DNA of 64,000 nucleotides from Gammaproteobacteria bacterium (lineage in GTDB: Bacteria > Pseudomonadota > Gammaproteobacteria > Pseudomonadales > Azotimanducaceae). The notes beneath the pieces were generated by a model that saw only the letters and a list, made by a program, of their open reading frames with translations, was not told the origin of the DNA and made no database searches. This document shows positions 16,984 through 25,604 of this stretch, one piece after another (the first letter of the stretch is position 1; every line of letters begins with the position of its first letter). Where the stretch lies: positions 64,421 to 128,420 of the forward strand of contig JAAXKB010000036.1 in assembly GCA_012269545.1 (NCBI GenBank), given 5' to 3'. The position numbers and the translations under genes are program-made.

Positions 16984-18201
16984 CTAAGCCTTGCGTTTGG
17001 ACATACCCGTCAGCTGCTTGTAGTGATCAGCAATGGCCTGCAGTTCACCGGCAGCAAACACATCGTCCAACGATGAGAATCCTTGGGGTGCTCGCTCATG
17101 CGCTAACTGCATACATTGTTCAGGCCCGTTGCCTCGATTAGCGGTCACAATTGCAGCTGTGCTCGGCAACCGCGCCTGTTCATATTGAACCAACCCATCC
17201 GTCACACTGGCAGTCTGGCTCAAAGCCTCCACTAATGCTTGGGTGTCTAAAATGGCTTGGCTGGCACCGTTTGAACCGATGGGATACATCGGATGCGCCG
17301 CATCACCCAACAGCGTGACACAGCCGCGGCTCCAGGTTGGTAGGGGATCCCGGTCCACCATAGGGTATTCGTATATCCGATCCGCGCTGCGAATCAAACC
17401 GGGCACATCAAGCCAATCGAAATTCCAATCCGCAAACGAAGGTAAAAAGTCATCCACATTACCTACTCGGCTCCAACCCTGCTCTTGATCAGGCAGTGGC
17501 CGTCGTAACTCGGCTATCCAGTTGATCCGCTGCAAACCGTCAGCACGCACTTTCTCAATGGGGTAGCAGACGAATTTTTGATCTTCATACCCCGCCATGA
17601 TCATGCTAGCACCACTCATGTAGGGTTTGGCTAACGAAGTTGCGCGCCAAAGCAGCCGGCCGGAGTAAATGGGGGCGCCTTCATTTGAATACATTTGCTT
17701 CCGCGCAGCAGAATGAATGCCGTCCGCACCAATCAGCAGATCAGACTCCATCGCTTCTAATTGAGCATCCGCTGATTCGAAAATAGCAGTAGCATGACGG
17801 TCCGTGCTCGAAAAAGAGGACAATCGATGCCCCGTTTTTATTCGATCGGATCCCAATTGTTCTTGCACGAAAGCCAACAGCGCCATTTGCAGGGCGCCCC
17901 GTGAAATTGAAATTTGAGGCGAATCGAAACCGGCGAAAAGACCTCGGGGTTCGGTCCAGATGTGCTGACCTTGACGACTGAAATAACTCAGCTCCCGAGT
18001 CGCTACGCCTTGAGCTAAGAGGGACTCCAGCAAACCAAGCTGGTTCAATACATGCGCTGCCTGAGGCAGCAGGTTGATACCCACGCCCAGAGGCTGAAGT
18101 GTGCTCACCGATTCATAGACATATACTTCATGACCAGCTTGGTGCAGCGCAAGCGCCGCTGTAAGTCCGCCAATGCCAGCGCCCGCAATAGTTATCTTCA
18201 C
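16984..18201 (-). CDS. FAD-dependent monooxygenase (salicylate hydroxylase/UbiH-like)
   Basis: 405-residue class A flavoprotein monooxygenase. The FAD motif GAGIGGLTAALALHQAG is at the very N-terminus, the DG motif appears as GADGIHSAAR, and the GD motif is LLGDAAHPMYPIGSNGASQ. Such enzymes hydroxylate aromatic or enolic substrates with NAD(P)H. The start is a GTG preceded by AAGG; the longer ATG form adds a non-family leader. It is convergent with the MBL-fold gene, and 164 bases between them hold only weak inverted repeats. Confidence 0.88.
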   Translation of the reverse strand: MKITIAGAGIGGLTAALALHQAGHEVYVYESVSTLQPLGVGINLLPQAAHVLNQLGLLESLLAQGVATRELSYFSRQGQHIWTEPRGLFAGFDSPQISISRGALQMALLAFVQEQLGSDRIKTGHRLSSFSSTDRHATAIFESADAQLEAMESDLLIGADGIHSAARKQMYSNEGAPIYSGRLLWRATSLAKPYMSGASMIMAGYEDQKFVCYPIEKVRADGLQRINWIAELRRPLPDQEQGWSRVGNVDDFLPSFADWNFDWLDVPGLIRSADRIYEYPMVDRDPLPTWSRGCVTLLGDAAHPMYPIGSNGASQAILDTQALVEALSQTASVTDGLVQYEQARLPSTAAIVTANRGNGPEQCMQLAHERAPQGFSSLDDVFAAGELQAIADHYKQLTGMSKRKA

Positions 18202-18243
18202 CCTCTGCCTTTCTCCATGAAACCGACAGAACCTTAGCACAAC

Positions 18244-18258
18244 CAGCACGTGGTGCTG
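18244..18258. promoter_or_regulatory. Perfect inverted repeat upstream of the FAD monooxygenase
   Basis: CAGCAC-GTG-GTGCTG lies 43-57 bases before the GTG start. There is no T-run, so an operator fits better than a terminator. Chance occurrence is possible. Confidence 0.25.
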
Positions 18259-18297
18259 ATACCTCGGCTCATTCGGCCAATGTTAGGGCCAGTACCC

Positions 18298-21200
18298 TTA
18301 CTTCGCGACTTTCACCGACTCTTTGTAGCGAAAACCCTCGAAGCGTTCTTGATTCGATGCACCATTGGCAGATCCGGAACCAAAAAATCGACTTTGATCA
18401 AAACTAACATCCAGGGAAAACTCTGCGTCTTCCGTGACGCGAATGTCTTGTTCGTCATTCAACGTTGGAAAACCTCCACAGGCTTCACCGGCATCGCAAA
18501 TCGTGCCGTCATTGTCCATATCAGAACCCACCACCAGCGAGTATTCCCCAGCCTCTACGTCCTCAAAATTAAGCGCGTAGCTGCCCGCGTTTGGATCATA
18601 CAAACGCTGCTGGTATACCGTTTCCAATGTTTCCGGGTTAACAAGCAGAGCGAACAACACACCTGCACTGGCGGCGAAATCAGTGGAGCGAATTCGAATG
18701 CTAACCGGAATATCCAAATCACCAGCGGATGACGTCACACGAATGTTGGCGGATAAATCCCCGACAGCCATCGCCGTTCGGTCAGCAACCGCAAGATAGG
18801 CGCCCAGCCCCGACTGATTGACCTCAGAAGCCGTGATGCTCAACCATGAAGCATCACCAGCCACTCCGCTGACGCTCAAATCCCCACCACCAGCATTACT
18901 CAATGCCAGCACCAGTTGGTTGTTGGTCACACCAAAATTCAGGCGACCTGGAGAAGACCGTAGGGATGGCGGCAACGGCACCAAGGTGCCATTTACCAAT
19001 TGCTGTGCAGTGATAACCGCCTTGTGCGCGTTAATCAGGCCATAGCCGAAATCATCGTCGCGCCCATCTTCGCCTAAATCGTCAGTGATACGCCCCTCAG
19101 CGAGCACTTGGTCAAATTCCGCAGGCGTCAAATCTTCAAAAACCGACTTCATTAAAGCCGCCACACCGGCGACGTGGGGCGCCGCCATGGACGTTCCCTC
19201 ATAGCGACGATAACCGTATGCAACGGGATCGTTTCGGTCACTGCCAATAGTGCTAAGCACGCCATCAGGAAAACCATCAGCATTCGCGTCTTCCCCCATA
19301 TCACCGCCCGGCGCGGCCACATCAATCATGGAACCGAAATTGGAGTATCCGCTCAGCGCGTTCGCCTGATTGGTGGCCGATACCGAGACGACGCCCTCAT
19401 AAGAGGCTGGGTACTCCAGCCTGCTGGTCCCGCTGTTCCCCGCTGCGGCAATGACAATCACACCGGCATTTCGGGCATCTGCGATCGCATCCGCCTCACT
19501 CTGGGAAAACTCGCCGCCACCCAAGCTCATATTGATTACGTCCGCGGCCTGCGACGGCAGCGTGCCGGTTGCGTTGGATAAACCCGCTGCAAAGCGAATG
19601 GATTGAATAAGGTCAAAGGTCGAGCCGCCGAAGCGCCCCAGCACTCTTATAGGCATGATACGGCTGTCCCACGCAACACCAGCTACACCAGTACCGTTGT
19701 TGGTCGCTGCCGCAACGGTGCCAGCAACATGTGTGCCATGAAACGAACTGCTGCCGTCGCCCATCCCACCATCACCCACATCCTCGGGGTCGGTATCGGC
19801 GCCATCACCATCCCCTGAATTCTCTGTGTCACTGATTAGGTCTGCACCACCAACGAGTTGGCCGGCGAAATCCGGATGGTTCGACAAAATTCCTGTATCG
19901 ATTACAGCGACGGTAACGTCTGCGCTGCCGGTGGTGACATTCCACGCATCGGGGAGCTGAATTTGCGGATAGTGCCATTGTTCGGTGTACAGGGTGTCGT
20001 TGGGCACAGCCAGCGGTTGGCGCCAATAATTCGGTTCTGCGACGGCAACACCAGCTTTCTTTTCTAGGGCTTTGATCGCCCATAGGGTCTCTTGCTTGGC
20101 CCGCTGCCGCTCCTCACCTGTTGCCACCGCACGTTTGGAATGCAGCTGCTGATTGGCTGTGGCGATTACACCATCCCTAGATTCAACCCCTTTAAATGCC
20201 ATCAACACCGTCTGATCCAATCGCCCGCCACCCACAATATCCATAGAGGCATGCATCGCTGCCATGGCCTGATCGCCTTTGTCGTTGAGCTGCACCACCA
20301 CCTGATTCGGTTGAAACACATCGAAACTGCTCATCTGTTCAACCGAACGACTCGACAGGTTTGTGCCAATGCTCTCTCCAAGGCTCAGCACGTAGTTGGA
20401 CGCACCAAAAAAGGAAAAAACTCGGATGTAAAAATCACCGCCGGAGGGCGCCGTCACAGACTCCGTGTTGCCCGTGCCTAACGAGTCATCGACAAGCAAT
20501 CGGCCAACATCGTAAAGCTCTAAGTCCAAATCCGCGCCACTTTCGGCTATCGTCAATGTGATGTCATCGCCAGCCATCAGGCTGACCAGAAAAAAGTCTT
20601 CATCTCCGCTTGAGAACAGATTTCCGCTGGCACCGGTGCCCGCTTCGTTGACGTATCCGCCCAACACGCCTGGCGCGAAAATTTCTTGAGCCGCATCGAA
20701 ACTGTCATTCGACACGTTGGAAGCAGACTCTTCGTTTATATCCAGATCATTCTGCGTCCCCGAAGCGATATTGACCGAACCGCTAACGCGAGCACCAGCC
20801 TGACCAGAGGCCTTTTGAAGCTGCAAGCGATAAGGATCGGAAAGATTTCCCGCCGGGTCAGTCAGCGTAAGCACAGCCGACACGTCCCCATCAGCTAAGG
20901 ATGAAAGGTCCGCCGTCAATTCCTGACTCAGGGAACGGGTAATCTGCCCTGACAACGAAACAACGGGGGTTGCTGCATCCTCGTCATCAATGTCAACGAC
21001 ATAGCGACTGGCCAACTCACCTCGGATAATTGACAGCTCGAACCCGTCTTCGTTAATGGCGCTGATAACTCTTGTTGACGCATCAAGAGAAAAATTCGAT
21101 GGAGCATCGAAATCAAACTCAAATGTGACGCGCAAAATGTCACTGGTTTGATCCAACGCGTCAATGGCAATCGCGCTGAGCGTGACATCAGTCTCAACAG

Positions 21201-21465
21201 TGAGCGGCTCACTGTATTGCAAGGCAGTGTCAGAAGGAGCGCTACCGTCCAGGGTGTAAAAGATCCTAGCGCCTGAACTTGCGGTTAGCCTGATCACTTG
21301 GCTTTCGTTAAACACCCCACCTGAACTCGAAGCGAACAGGGTTGGCGCCGGGGTTGATACCGGACTCGAGCCACCGCCGCCACCGCCGCCACCGCAACCT
21401 GCAAGAGCGAGCAGAACCCAAGCCAGTAAACTCTCACAGAGCCTTTTGTTCACCGTCACGGCCAT
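18298..21465 (-). CDS. Large subtilisin-like (S8) serine protease lipoprotein
   Basis: 1055 residues. The signal ends in lipobox LAGC with Cys24, followed by eight glycines. Residues 45-105 match a chitobiase C-terminal-like repeat (FYTLDGSAPSDT). Residues about 255-365 look like a PPC domain (DEDFFLVSLMAGDDITLTI). About 385-480 looks like an inhibitor I9-type propeptide. The S8 domain has Asp523 (AVIDTG), His576 (HGTHVAGT), Asn677 (AAAGNSG) and Ser759 (GTSMAAPH). A beta-sandwich C-terminus ends with a lipoprotein-like YSLVVGSDMDNDGTICD segment. It should be a cell-envelope or surface protease that activates by removing its propeptide. It is divergent from the small HA-domain gene across 259 bases. 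Confidence 0.93.
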   Translation of the reverse strand: MAVTVNKRLCESLLAWVLLALAGCGGGGGGGGSSPVSTPAPTLFASSSGGVFNESQVIRLTASSGARIFYTLDGSAPSDTALQYSEPLTVETDVTLSAIAIDALDQTSDILRVTFEFDFDAPSNFSLDASTRVISAINEDGFELSIIRGELASRYVVDIDDEDAATPVVSLSGQITRSLSQELTADLSSLADGDVSAVLTLTDPAGNLSDPYRLQLQKASGQAGARVSGSVNIASGTQNDLDINEESASNVSNDSFDAAQEIFAPGVLGGYVNEAGTGASGNLFSSGDEDFFLVSLMAGDDITLTIAESGADLDLELYDVGRLLVDDSLGTGNTESVTAPSGGDFYIRVFSFFGASNYVLSLGESIGTNLSSRSVEQMSSFDVFQPNQVVVQLNDKGDQAMAAMHASMDIVGGGRLDQTVLMAFKGVESRDGVIATANQQLHSKRAVATGEERQRAKQETLWAIKALEKKAGVAVAEPNYWRQPLAVPNDTLYTEQWHYPQIQLPDAWNVTTGSADVTVAVIDTGILSNHPDFAGQLVGGADLISDTENSGDGDGADTDPEDVGDGGMGDGSSSFHGTHVAGTVAAATNNGTGVAGVAWDSRIMPIRVLGRFGGSTFDLIQSIRFAAGLSNATGTLPSQAADVINMSLGGGEFSQSEADAIADARNAGVIVIAAAGNSGTSRLEYPASYEGVVSVSATNQANALSGYSNFGSMIDVAAPGGDMGEDANADGFPDGVLSTIGSDRNDPVAYGYRRYEGTSMAAPHVAGVAALMKSVFEDLTPAEFDQVLAEGRITDDLGEDGRDDDFGYGLINAHKAVITAQQLVNGTLVPLPPSLRSSPGRLNFGVTNNQLVLALSNAGGGDLSVSGVAGDASWLSITASEVNQSGLGAYLAVADRTAMAVGDLSANIRVTSSAGDLDIPVSIRIRSTDFAASAGVLFALLVNPETLETVYQQRLYDPNAGSYALNFEDVEAGEYSLVVGSDMDNDGTICDAGEACGGFPTLNDEQDIRVTEDAEFSLDVSFDQSRFFGSGSANGASNQERFEGFRYKESVKVAK

Positions 21466-21647
21466 ATGTTTTCCTTCTTGGAATCTGCTCGGAAGTTAGT
21501 CTCAATCAATCAAAGAGCTTATCAACTGACGATATAAGGTTGTATTTAGCGTCTAAACGGTTGTTTTGCCCACGATCTGATAAATCAAGAAGAGAGAAAA
21601 CCGATCAAGCAACTCACCCATGACTCTAGGGCACAATTAATCACAAG

Positions 21648-21676
21648 TTGACGCGACACATCAAACACGTTAACTA
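21648..21676 (+). promoter_or_regulatory. Possible sigma70-type promoter for the HA-domain gene
   Basis: TTGACG (21648-21653) is a good -35 box; 17 bases later TAACTA (21671-21676) is a weak -10. The transcript would start about 40 bases before the ATG at 21725. The 259-bp region between the divergent genes is AT-richer than its surroundings. Confidence 0.3.
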
Positions 21677-21724
21677 TTGCCGCTTAGGAGAGTCGTCTTT
21701 ATAAGCAAGCGACTGGGAGACCCT

Positions 21725-21940
21725 ATGTTTTGGAAGAAACGCGACCCTGCGTGGGAAAAAGGAATCCGTCAGCTAAAGAGCTACAAACGCGTCAACGGCG
21801 ACGCTAACGTCCCTATTATGTATGTCTGCGCTGACGGTTTTCGTCTGGGCAGCTGGCTCCATGGCCAGAAGCGAATTGGTAAACGATTGGCACCAGATCG
21901 ACTGAAAGCCCTAAAGGAATGCGGTGTCGAACTGAATTAG
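21725..21940 (+). CDS. Small stand-alone helicase-associated (HA) domain protein
   Basis: 71 residues that match one copy of the HA domain (PF03457-type): WEKGIRQLKSYKRVNG, then NVPIMYVCADGFRLGSW, then LAPDRLKALKECGVEL. The order W...L..Y....G..NVP......G..LG.W......L..eR...L is the family pattern. In bacteria the domain normally occurs in tandem at the C-terminus of large helicases and is thought to bind nucleic acid; here it stands alone. GGGAG sits just upstream of the ATG. No helicase gene is adjacent. Family call by pattern only. Confidence 0.6.
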   Translation: MFWKKRDPAWEKGIRQLKSYKRVNGDANVPIMYVCADGFRLGSWLHGQKRIGKRLAPDRLKALKECGVELN

Positions 21941-22701
21941 CTCGACGCAGGTCTCCAGCTTTACCACCACAGACCAAAGATCAGAAACGGAACACTCGTC
22001 TCGCTGGCGGCCCTTGCTCGGGCTTTCTCAGATTAAAAACTAGTTGACGCTGGTCTTCGTATGCGGCGCGTCCAGACCGACGGTCCGCGGCATTTGCGCA
22101 CATCCGACTCTGTTATCGTCGTGCGGTCATGCTTTCTCTGACGCTTCTCCGCTGCAGTACTGCTGTATATCAGACCATGTCTGGTTATCCGCTACGGTTC
22201 CTAAACACTAAACGCCCATATAAAACGCCCCCTATCTATTGCTAATGACTGTCGGCTGCTCCGCAAAATCATAAGGAGGCTCAAAAACTTCAGCGGTGCT
22301 CGCGACCAGGTCAGAATCAAGCTGTTGGGCTGAAAAGCAATAAACAAGCAAGAAAACAAAGTGCTTGCAAAAATCGCAAGATAGCCTGCTCTGTGAAGCT
22401 GCTCCAACCAGCGATCTGTAGCAGAGGTCAACAACTAAGAAAGATGTTCTGTGTGTGTATGTCTTTCATTTAAACGCGCGACTAACGCGAAGCGCACCTA
22501 AACATTGGTCTGCTAGCACGCTGAGGCCGGGTGCAAGGGCCAAAGGGCAAACGCCATCATCGATCTGCCAACTGGCCACTTTACGAATCGAGTGAGACCG
22601 CAAATCACCGGAGGCTGTGGAAATCGATTCCGCGAAGTCGGGCGCTAATTAACAGGCGGTGTCAGGGGAGCGCGGCCAAACAAATCAGGATGACGAGAAG
22701 G
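21941..22701. other. Gene-poor gap between the HA-domain gene and tRNA-Asn
   Basis: About 760 bases with no convincing coding sequence. It contains a perfect 10-bp palindrome GCAGTACTGC (22154-22163), an inverted repeat CAGAC-CAT-GTCTG (22171-22183) and scattered short repeats such as AAACGCCC. It lies at the 3' side of the tRNA gene, a common integration position, but I saw no copy of the tRNA 3' end inside it and no integrase. It could hold a small RNA or a decayed insertion. Confidence 0.5.
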
Positions 22702-22777
22702 TGGCTCCGCCTGCTGGGCTCGAACCAGCGACCCAATGATTAACAGTCATTTGCTCTACCAACTGAGCTAAGGCGGA
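22702..22777 (-). tRNA. tRNA-Asn (anticodon GTT), CCA encoded
   Basis: 76 nt read on the minus strand. The acceptor stem TCCGCCT pairs with AGGCGGA, the D-arm contains AGCTCAGTTGGTAGAGC, the anticodon loop is CTGTTAA with GTT, and the T-arm contains GGTTCGAGCC. The gene ends with G plus an encoded CCA. All arms close in a normal cloverleaf. Confidence 0.97.
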
Positions 22778-22870
22778 ATCGTCGACCGAGACAAAGGCTG
22801 TCTCTTCTGCGAGCGCATATCTTAATCTGTGCGCCTTCAAATGCAACACTCAAACGAGCAGATTTAACGC

Positions 22871-23416
22871 TTAACGAAGACGCCGAAAGGACCGATTGAT
22901 TGATCGCACATTGCCATCAGCCTCTATCTCCAAAGAAACTAGGAGTCGCGTAGAACCTTGCAGTTGGTATCTCTCCAGCACGTTAATGTCCCTTGTTTCG
23001 GACGCGATAACTAACAGGTCCCCATCCCATCCTGCCTGCACCTTCCAAATCCCTCGTTCCCTAGTTCCCCACGTAACATCTCGATATACACCCGGATAGT
23101 GCTGAACCCCCATAGAATCCGAGCTCAACTCGATTCGCAAGCGCTTTGCGTCCAATATCTGAAAATCATGGGCAACATAGGCAAGACCCGAGCCTCGACG
23201 AATGCGTTGAATTTCCGATGCGGTCGACAGTGTTCGACGCCGGTCACTGAATCTGGCATCGGGGCGCATAGCGGAGCCCACGTCGTCGGATGAAACCGAA
23301 TCCACCTCCCAAGTCCCTGTGAGCGGCACTTCCCGAGAGGGTGCAGAATCCAGTTGCAGCCCACCGCAACCTGACAAAAAAAATAGCCCAATCAATAAAA
23401 AGAGCCGTTGAAGCAT
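22871..23416 (-). CDS. Lipoprotein of unknown function
   Basis: 181 residues with a lipoprotein signal: hydrophobic LFLLIGLFFL followed by lipobox LSGC at residues 14-17. The mature part starts as a TGTWEVDSVSSDD segment and has several beta strands (LLVIASETRDI, LLVSLEIEADG), suggesting a small beta-barrel, but no family was recognised. It lies 20 bases after the nitronate monooxygenase-like gene on the same strand and may be co-transcribed with it. Confidence 0.7.
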   Translation of the reverse strand: MLQRLFLLIGLFFLSGCGGLQLDSAPSREVPLTGTWEVDSVSSDDVGSAMRPDARFSDRRRTLSTASEIQRIRRGSGLAYVAHDFQILDAKRLRIELSSDSMGVQHYPGVYRDVTWGTRERGIWKVQAGWDGDLLVIASETRDINVLERYQLQGSTRLLVSLEIEADGNVRSINRSFRRLR

Positions 23417-23436
23417 AGATCCGAAACCTTTTAGCG

Positions 23437-24540
23437 TTACTCGCTACGTAAGAACTGACCTTGAGTTTGCAGGGCTTGCGCCGTTTCGTCGATCAATGCC
23501 TGCATGATTTGCGCTACCGGTCTCACGTCTTTGAAATACGCGATGCTTTGGCCCGCTCCCGAGTGAATCAAAGGTTCGATGCTGTGCTCTTCAATAGCGC
23601 CTAACAAATCACCGACCAACACATCTTGGTAGGGCATCTTCAGAGGAGCCGGGGCGCCGTCCGCTTCCCACGCCTGACTCCAACCAGTGCGCACCTGACG
23701 AAACGGTTTTCCGCTTTCACTTCGAGTAATCACCGTGTCTGCGCTACCCGCCTGTAGCAGCTTGTCTCGGTTTACCGGGTGCATATCGCCCTGATGCTCC
23801 TCTGACAGCAGCCAGGCTGTGCCCAGCCACACGCCTTGAGCACCCATCGCTAGAGCGGCAGCAATATGCCTACCAGTAGCGACACCACCCGCTGCGAGTA
23901 CGGGGATATCCCCCGCCGCATCTACAATTTGCGGTACCAGAGAATACGTTCCTATCGGTCCCGTATGTGCCCCTGCGTCATAGCCCTGCGCTACAATAAT
24001 CTCGACACCCGCAGCAATGGCCTTGGGTACATGATGAGGGCTGCCGATCAGAGCAAGGGTGGTTTTACCTCGGTCCCGCGCCTCACCCACAACATCGGCG
24101 GGCGCCCCAATGCCGCAGGCTAACATGTCAACATCACTCTCCATGACCGCACGCAGCTGGGCGTCTTCAATTTCCTTCGACCGGATAAATCGAGTCCTCA
24201 TCCCCGGCTTACTCGCCTGAGGCACGTTGTACCGTTCAATCAATTGCTGCACAAAGGCTGTGTGTTCAGCAGGAATTTCAGCCTGTATCGCTTCACGAGA
24301 ATTGTGTTCGGGCATGCCTGGCGGCAACACGAGATCGACGCCAAAGGGCCGATTACCCACCAGACGGCGAATCTGCGCGAGCTCTTCAGTGATTTCTTCC
24401 GGGAAACGCCGAGTGGCTCCGTACACCCCAAAGCCACCGGCATTGGTTATTGCTGCGACCGTTTCCACATCATGGGCGAATCCAAAAATTGGACTGTCGA
24501 TCCCAAACCGATCGCACATGGGACTCCAAATGGTGCTCAT
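23437..24540 (-). CDS. Nitronate monooxygenase-like (2-nitropropane dioxygenase) FMN protein
   Basis: 367-residue FMN TIM barrel. SPIFGFAHDVETVAAITNAGGFGVYGA is the family opening (seen in parts). FMN-phosphate contacts are in VAQGYDAGAHTG and VLAAGGVATGRHIAAALAMGA, and GVWLGTAWL follows. The family oxidises alkyl nitronates, but many members act on other substrates or as enoyl reductase-like enzymes. GGGAAGAG lies before ATG 24540; the longer TTG/ATG form adds no family sequence. Exact substrate unknown. Confidence 0.85.
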   Translation of the reverse strand: MSTIWSPMCDRFGIDSPIFGFAHDVETVAAITNAGGFGVYGATRRFPEEITEELAQIRRLVGNRPFGVDLVLPPGMPEHNSREAIQAEIPAEHTAFVQQLIERYNVPQASKPGMRTRFIRSKEIEDAQLRAVMESDVDMLACGIGAPADVVGEARDRGKTTLALIGSPHHVPKAIAAGVEIIVAQGYDAGAHTGPIGTYSLVPQIVDAAGDIPVLAAGGVATGRHIAAALAMGAQGVWLGTAWLLSEEHQGDMHPVNRDKLLQAGSADTVITRSESGKPFRQVRTGWSQAWEADGAPAPLKMPYQDVLVGDLLGAIEEHSIEPLIHSGAGQSIAYFKDVRPVAQIMQALIDETAQALQTQGQFLRSE

Positions 24541-24624
24541 ACTCTTCCCAGCCTTTATCGAGCATGCATTATCCTTCCGCAACGGCCATGAAACAATGTC
24601 CACTGCGACATGAAAAGCCAGCGG

Positions 24625-25113
24625 CTAATACTTTGCGCGGCTCAAGGCAATGCGCTCTTTGTTCAGCGCAACAATACTCGGGCCAATACCTTTCACCTCT
24701 TCTAGCTCCGCAATACTTCGAAAAGGCCCGACCTCGGATCGATACCTCACGATTGCCTGCGCCTTCGCAGCGCCAATGCCCTTTAATACTGAGGCCAATT
24801 GCTCTGCAGTGGCAGTATTGAGGTCCACCTTGGTGACATTGCCCGCGCTTTCTTTCGCCGACATTTTCGCCGACATTTTTTCCGGCACTTTTGCCGACAT
24901 TTGCGCTAATCCAGTGGTTGACCGTTGTTCTGCACGGGACGCCGTTGCCTTGGCTGAGACCCTCGGCGTCGAATCGACGTAGCCTACTGTGTTGGTATTG
25001 GCGCTGACGGGCCCGGCTATCGTTATTCCTAGGACCAGCAGCGCAAGCACTGCGATTATGGGGCGAGGACTCACAAATAGCTGGTGAATTGTTCTTATGT
25101 TGAGCGCATTCAT
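24625..25113 (-). CDS. ComEA-like helix-hairpin-helix protein with MSAK repeat
   Basis: 162 residues. An N-terminal signal or anchor helix ([17 protein letters not shown]) is followed by a low-complexity linker and a C-terminal (HhH)2 domain: [20 protein letters not shown] and [14 protein letters not shown]. ComEA-type proteins bind double-stranded DNA in the periplasm during natural transformation; short versions are widespread and often of unproven function. The linker carries four tandem 4-residue units ([16 protein letters not shown]). AAGGAG is 6 bases before ATG 25113. No other competence genes are adjacent. Confidence 0.85.
   Translation of the reverse strand: MNALNIRTIHQLFVSPRPIIAVLALLVLGITIAGPVSANTNTVGYVDSTPRVSAKATASRAEQRSTTGLAQMSAKVPEKMSAKMSAKESAGNVTKVDLNTATAEQLASVLKGIGAAKAQAIVRYRSEVGPFRSIAELEEVKGIGPSIVALNKERIALSRAKY
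24853..24900. repeat. Four tandem 12-bp units in the ComEA-like gene
   Basis: Units at 24853, 24865, 24877 and 24889 read TTTCGCCGACAT twice, then a diverged copy, then TTTTGCCGACAT. They encode MSAK-type tetrapeptides in the linker between the membrane segment and the DNA-binding domain. The unit is a multiple of three, so copy-number changes keep the frame. Confidence 0.75.
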
Positions 25114-25256
25114 CGTTATCTCCTTTTTTTCGGGATTAAAACGATAAAAAAGCGCCCCGCAGTTCAACAGCGGACAACGCTCGAACATAGGGCAGTTAAA
25201 GCTGAGCGACGTGTGCTCTTGAGCTCAGGAGGTCGTCGGACCGCATAGCGTTACCA

Positions 25257-25583
25257 TTACTGGGGGAATCTTTCGGAGAAAGGGGCCGAAGAGGAGTCAG
25301 TCGGACCTTGGGCCTTATGCTGGTCAAGCTCAGCCGCCACTAGCGCCTTTTTGAGTTTCCGCACCTGCAACCGCAGTGGCAGATGCCGCACGAAGCTGTA
25401 AAACCAGCCCAAAAACACCCCGAGCATCAGCGCCGAGAACAACCACCAGAATATGCTTAGGGTGAACGGTGTTTCCCACTGAACAAAACTCAGCGCCACT
25501 TGCTGCTGATTCACTGCGAGTGCAGCAAACAAAAAAACCAAGATCAGAACACAAATAAAGAGGAGGGATTTAAGCCAAGTCAT
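25257..25583 (-). CDS. lapA: LapA-domain inner-membrane protein (lipopolysaccharide assembly protein A family)
   Basis: 108 residues. Two hydrophobic helices (SLLFICVLILVFLFAALAV and FWWLFSALMLGVFLGWFYSF) flank the NQQQVALSF turn typical of the DUF1049/LapA domain, followed by a charged coiled region (QVRKLKKALVAAELDQHK). In enterobacteria LapA works with LapB to control LpxC turnover. It follows ihfB by 21 bases, the usual position after rpsA-ihfB in gammaproteobacteria. No lapB was seen downstream here. Confidence 0.88.
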   Translation of the reverse strand: MTWLKSLLFICVLILVFLFAALAVNQQQVALSFVQWETPFTLSIFWWLFSALMLGVFLGWFYSFVRHLPLRLQVRKLKKALVAAELDQHKAQGPTDSSSAPFSERFPQ

Positions 25584-25604
25584 TGCTCTATCCGGCCAGC
25601 GTCA

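Noticed and set aside
22201-22434. 77-residue leftward reading frame with one hydrophobic stretch
   Set aside because: Non-ATG start, no ribosome site and no recognisable domain; one hydrophobic stretch is not enough.
22531-22743. Rightward 70-residue reading frame ending LLGSNQRPND
   Set aside because: Its end is the antisense of the tRNA-Asn gene, a well-known false protein ending; the rest has no family features.
24853-24900. Possible CRISPR-like repeat
   Set aside because: Units are 12 bp with no spacers and lie inside a coding sequence.
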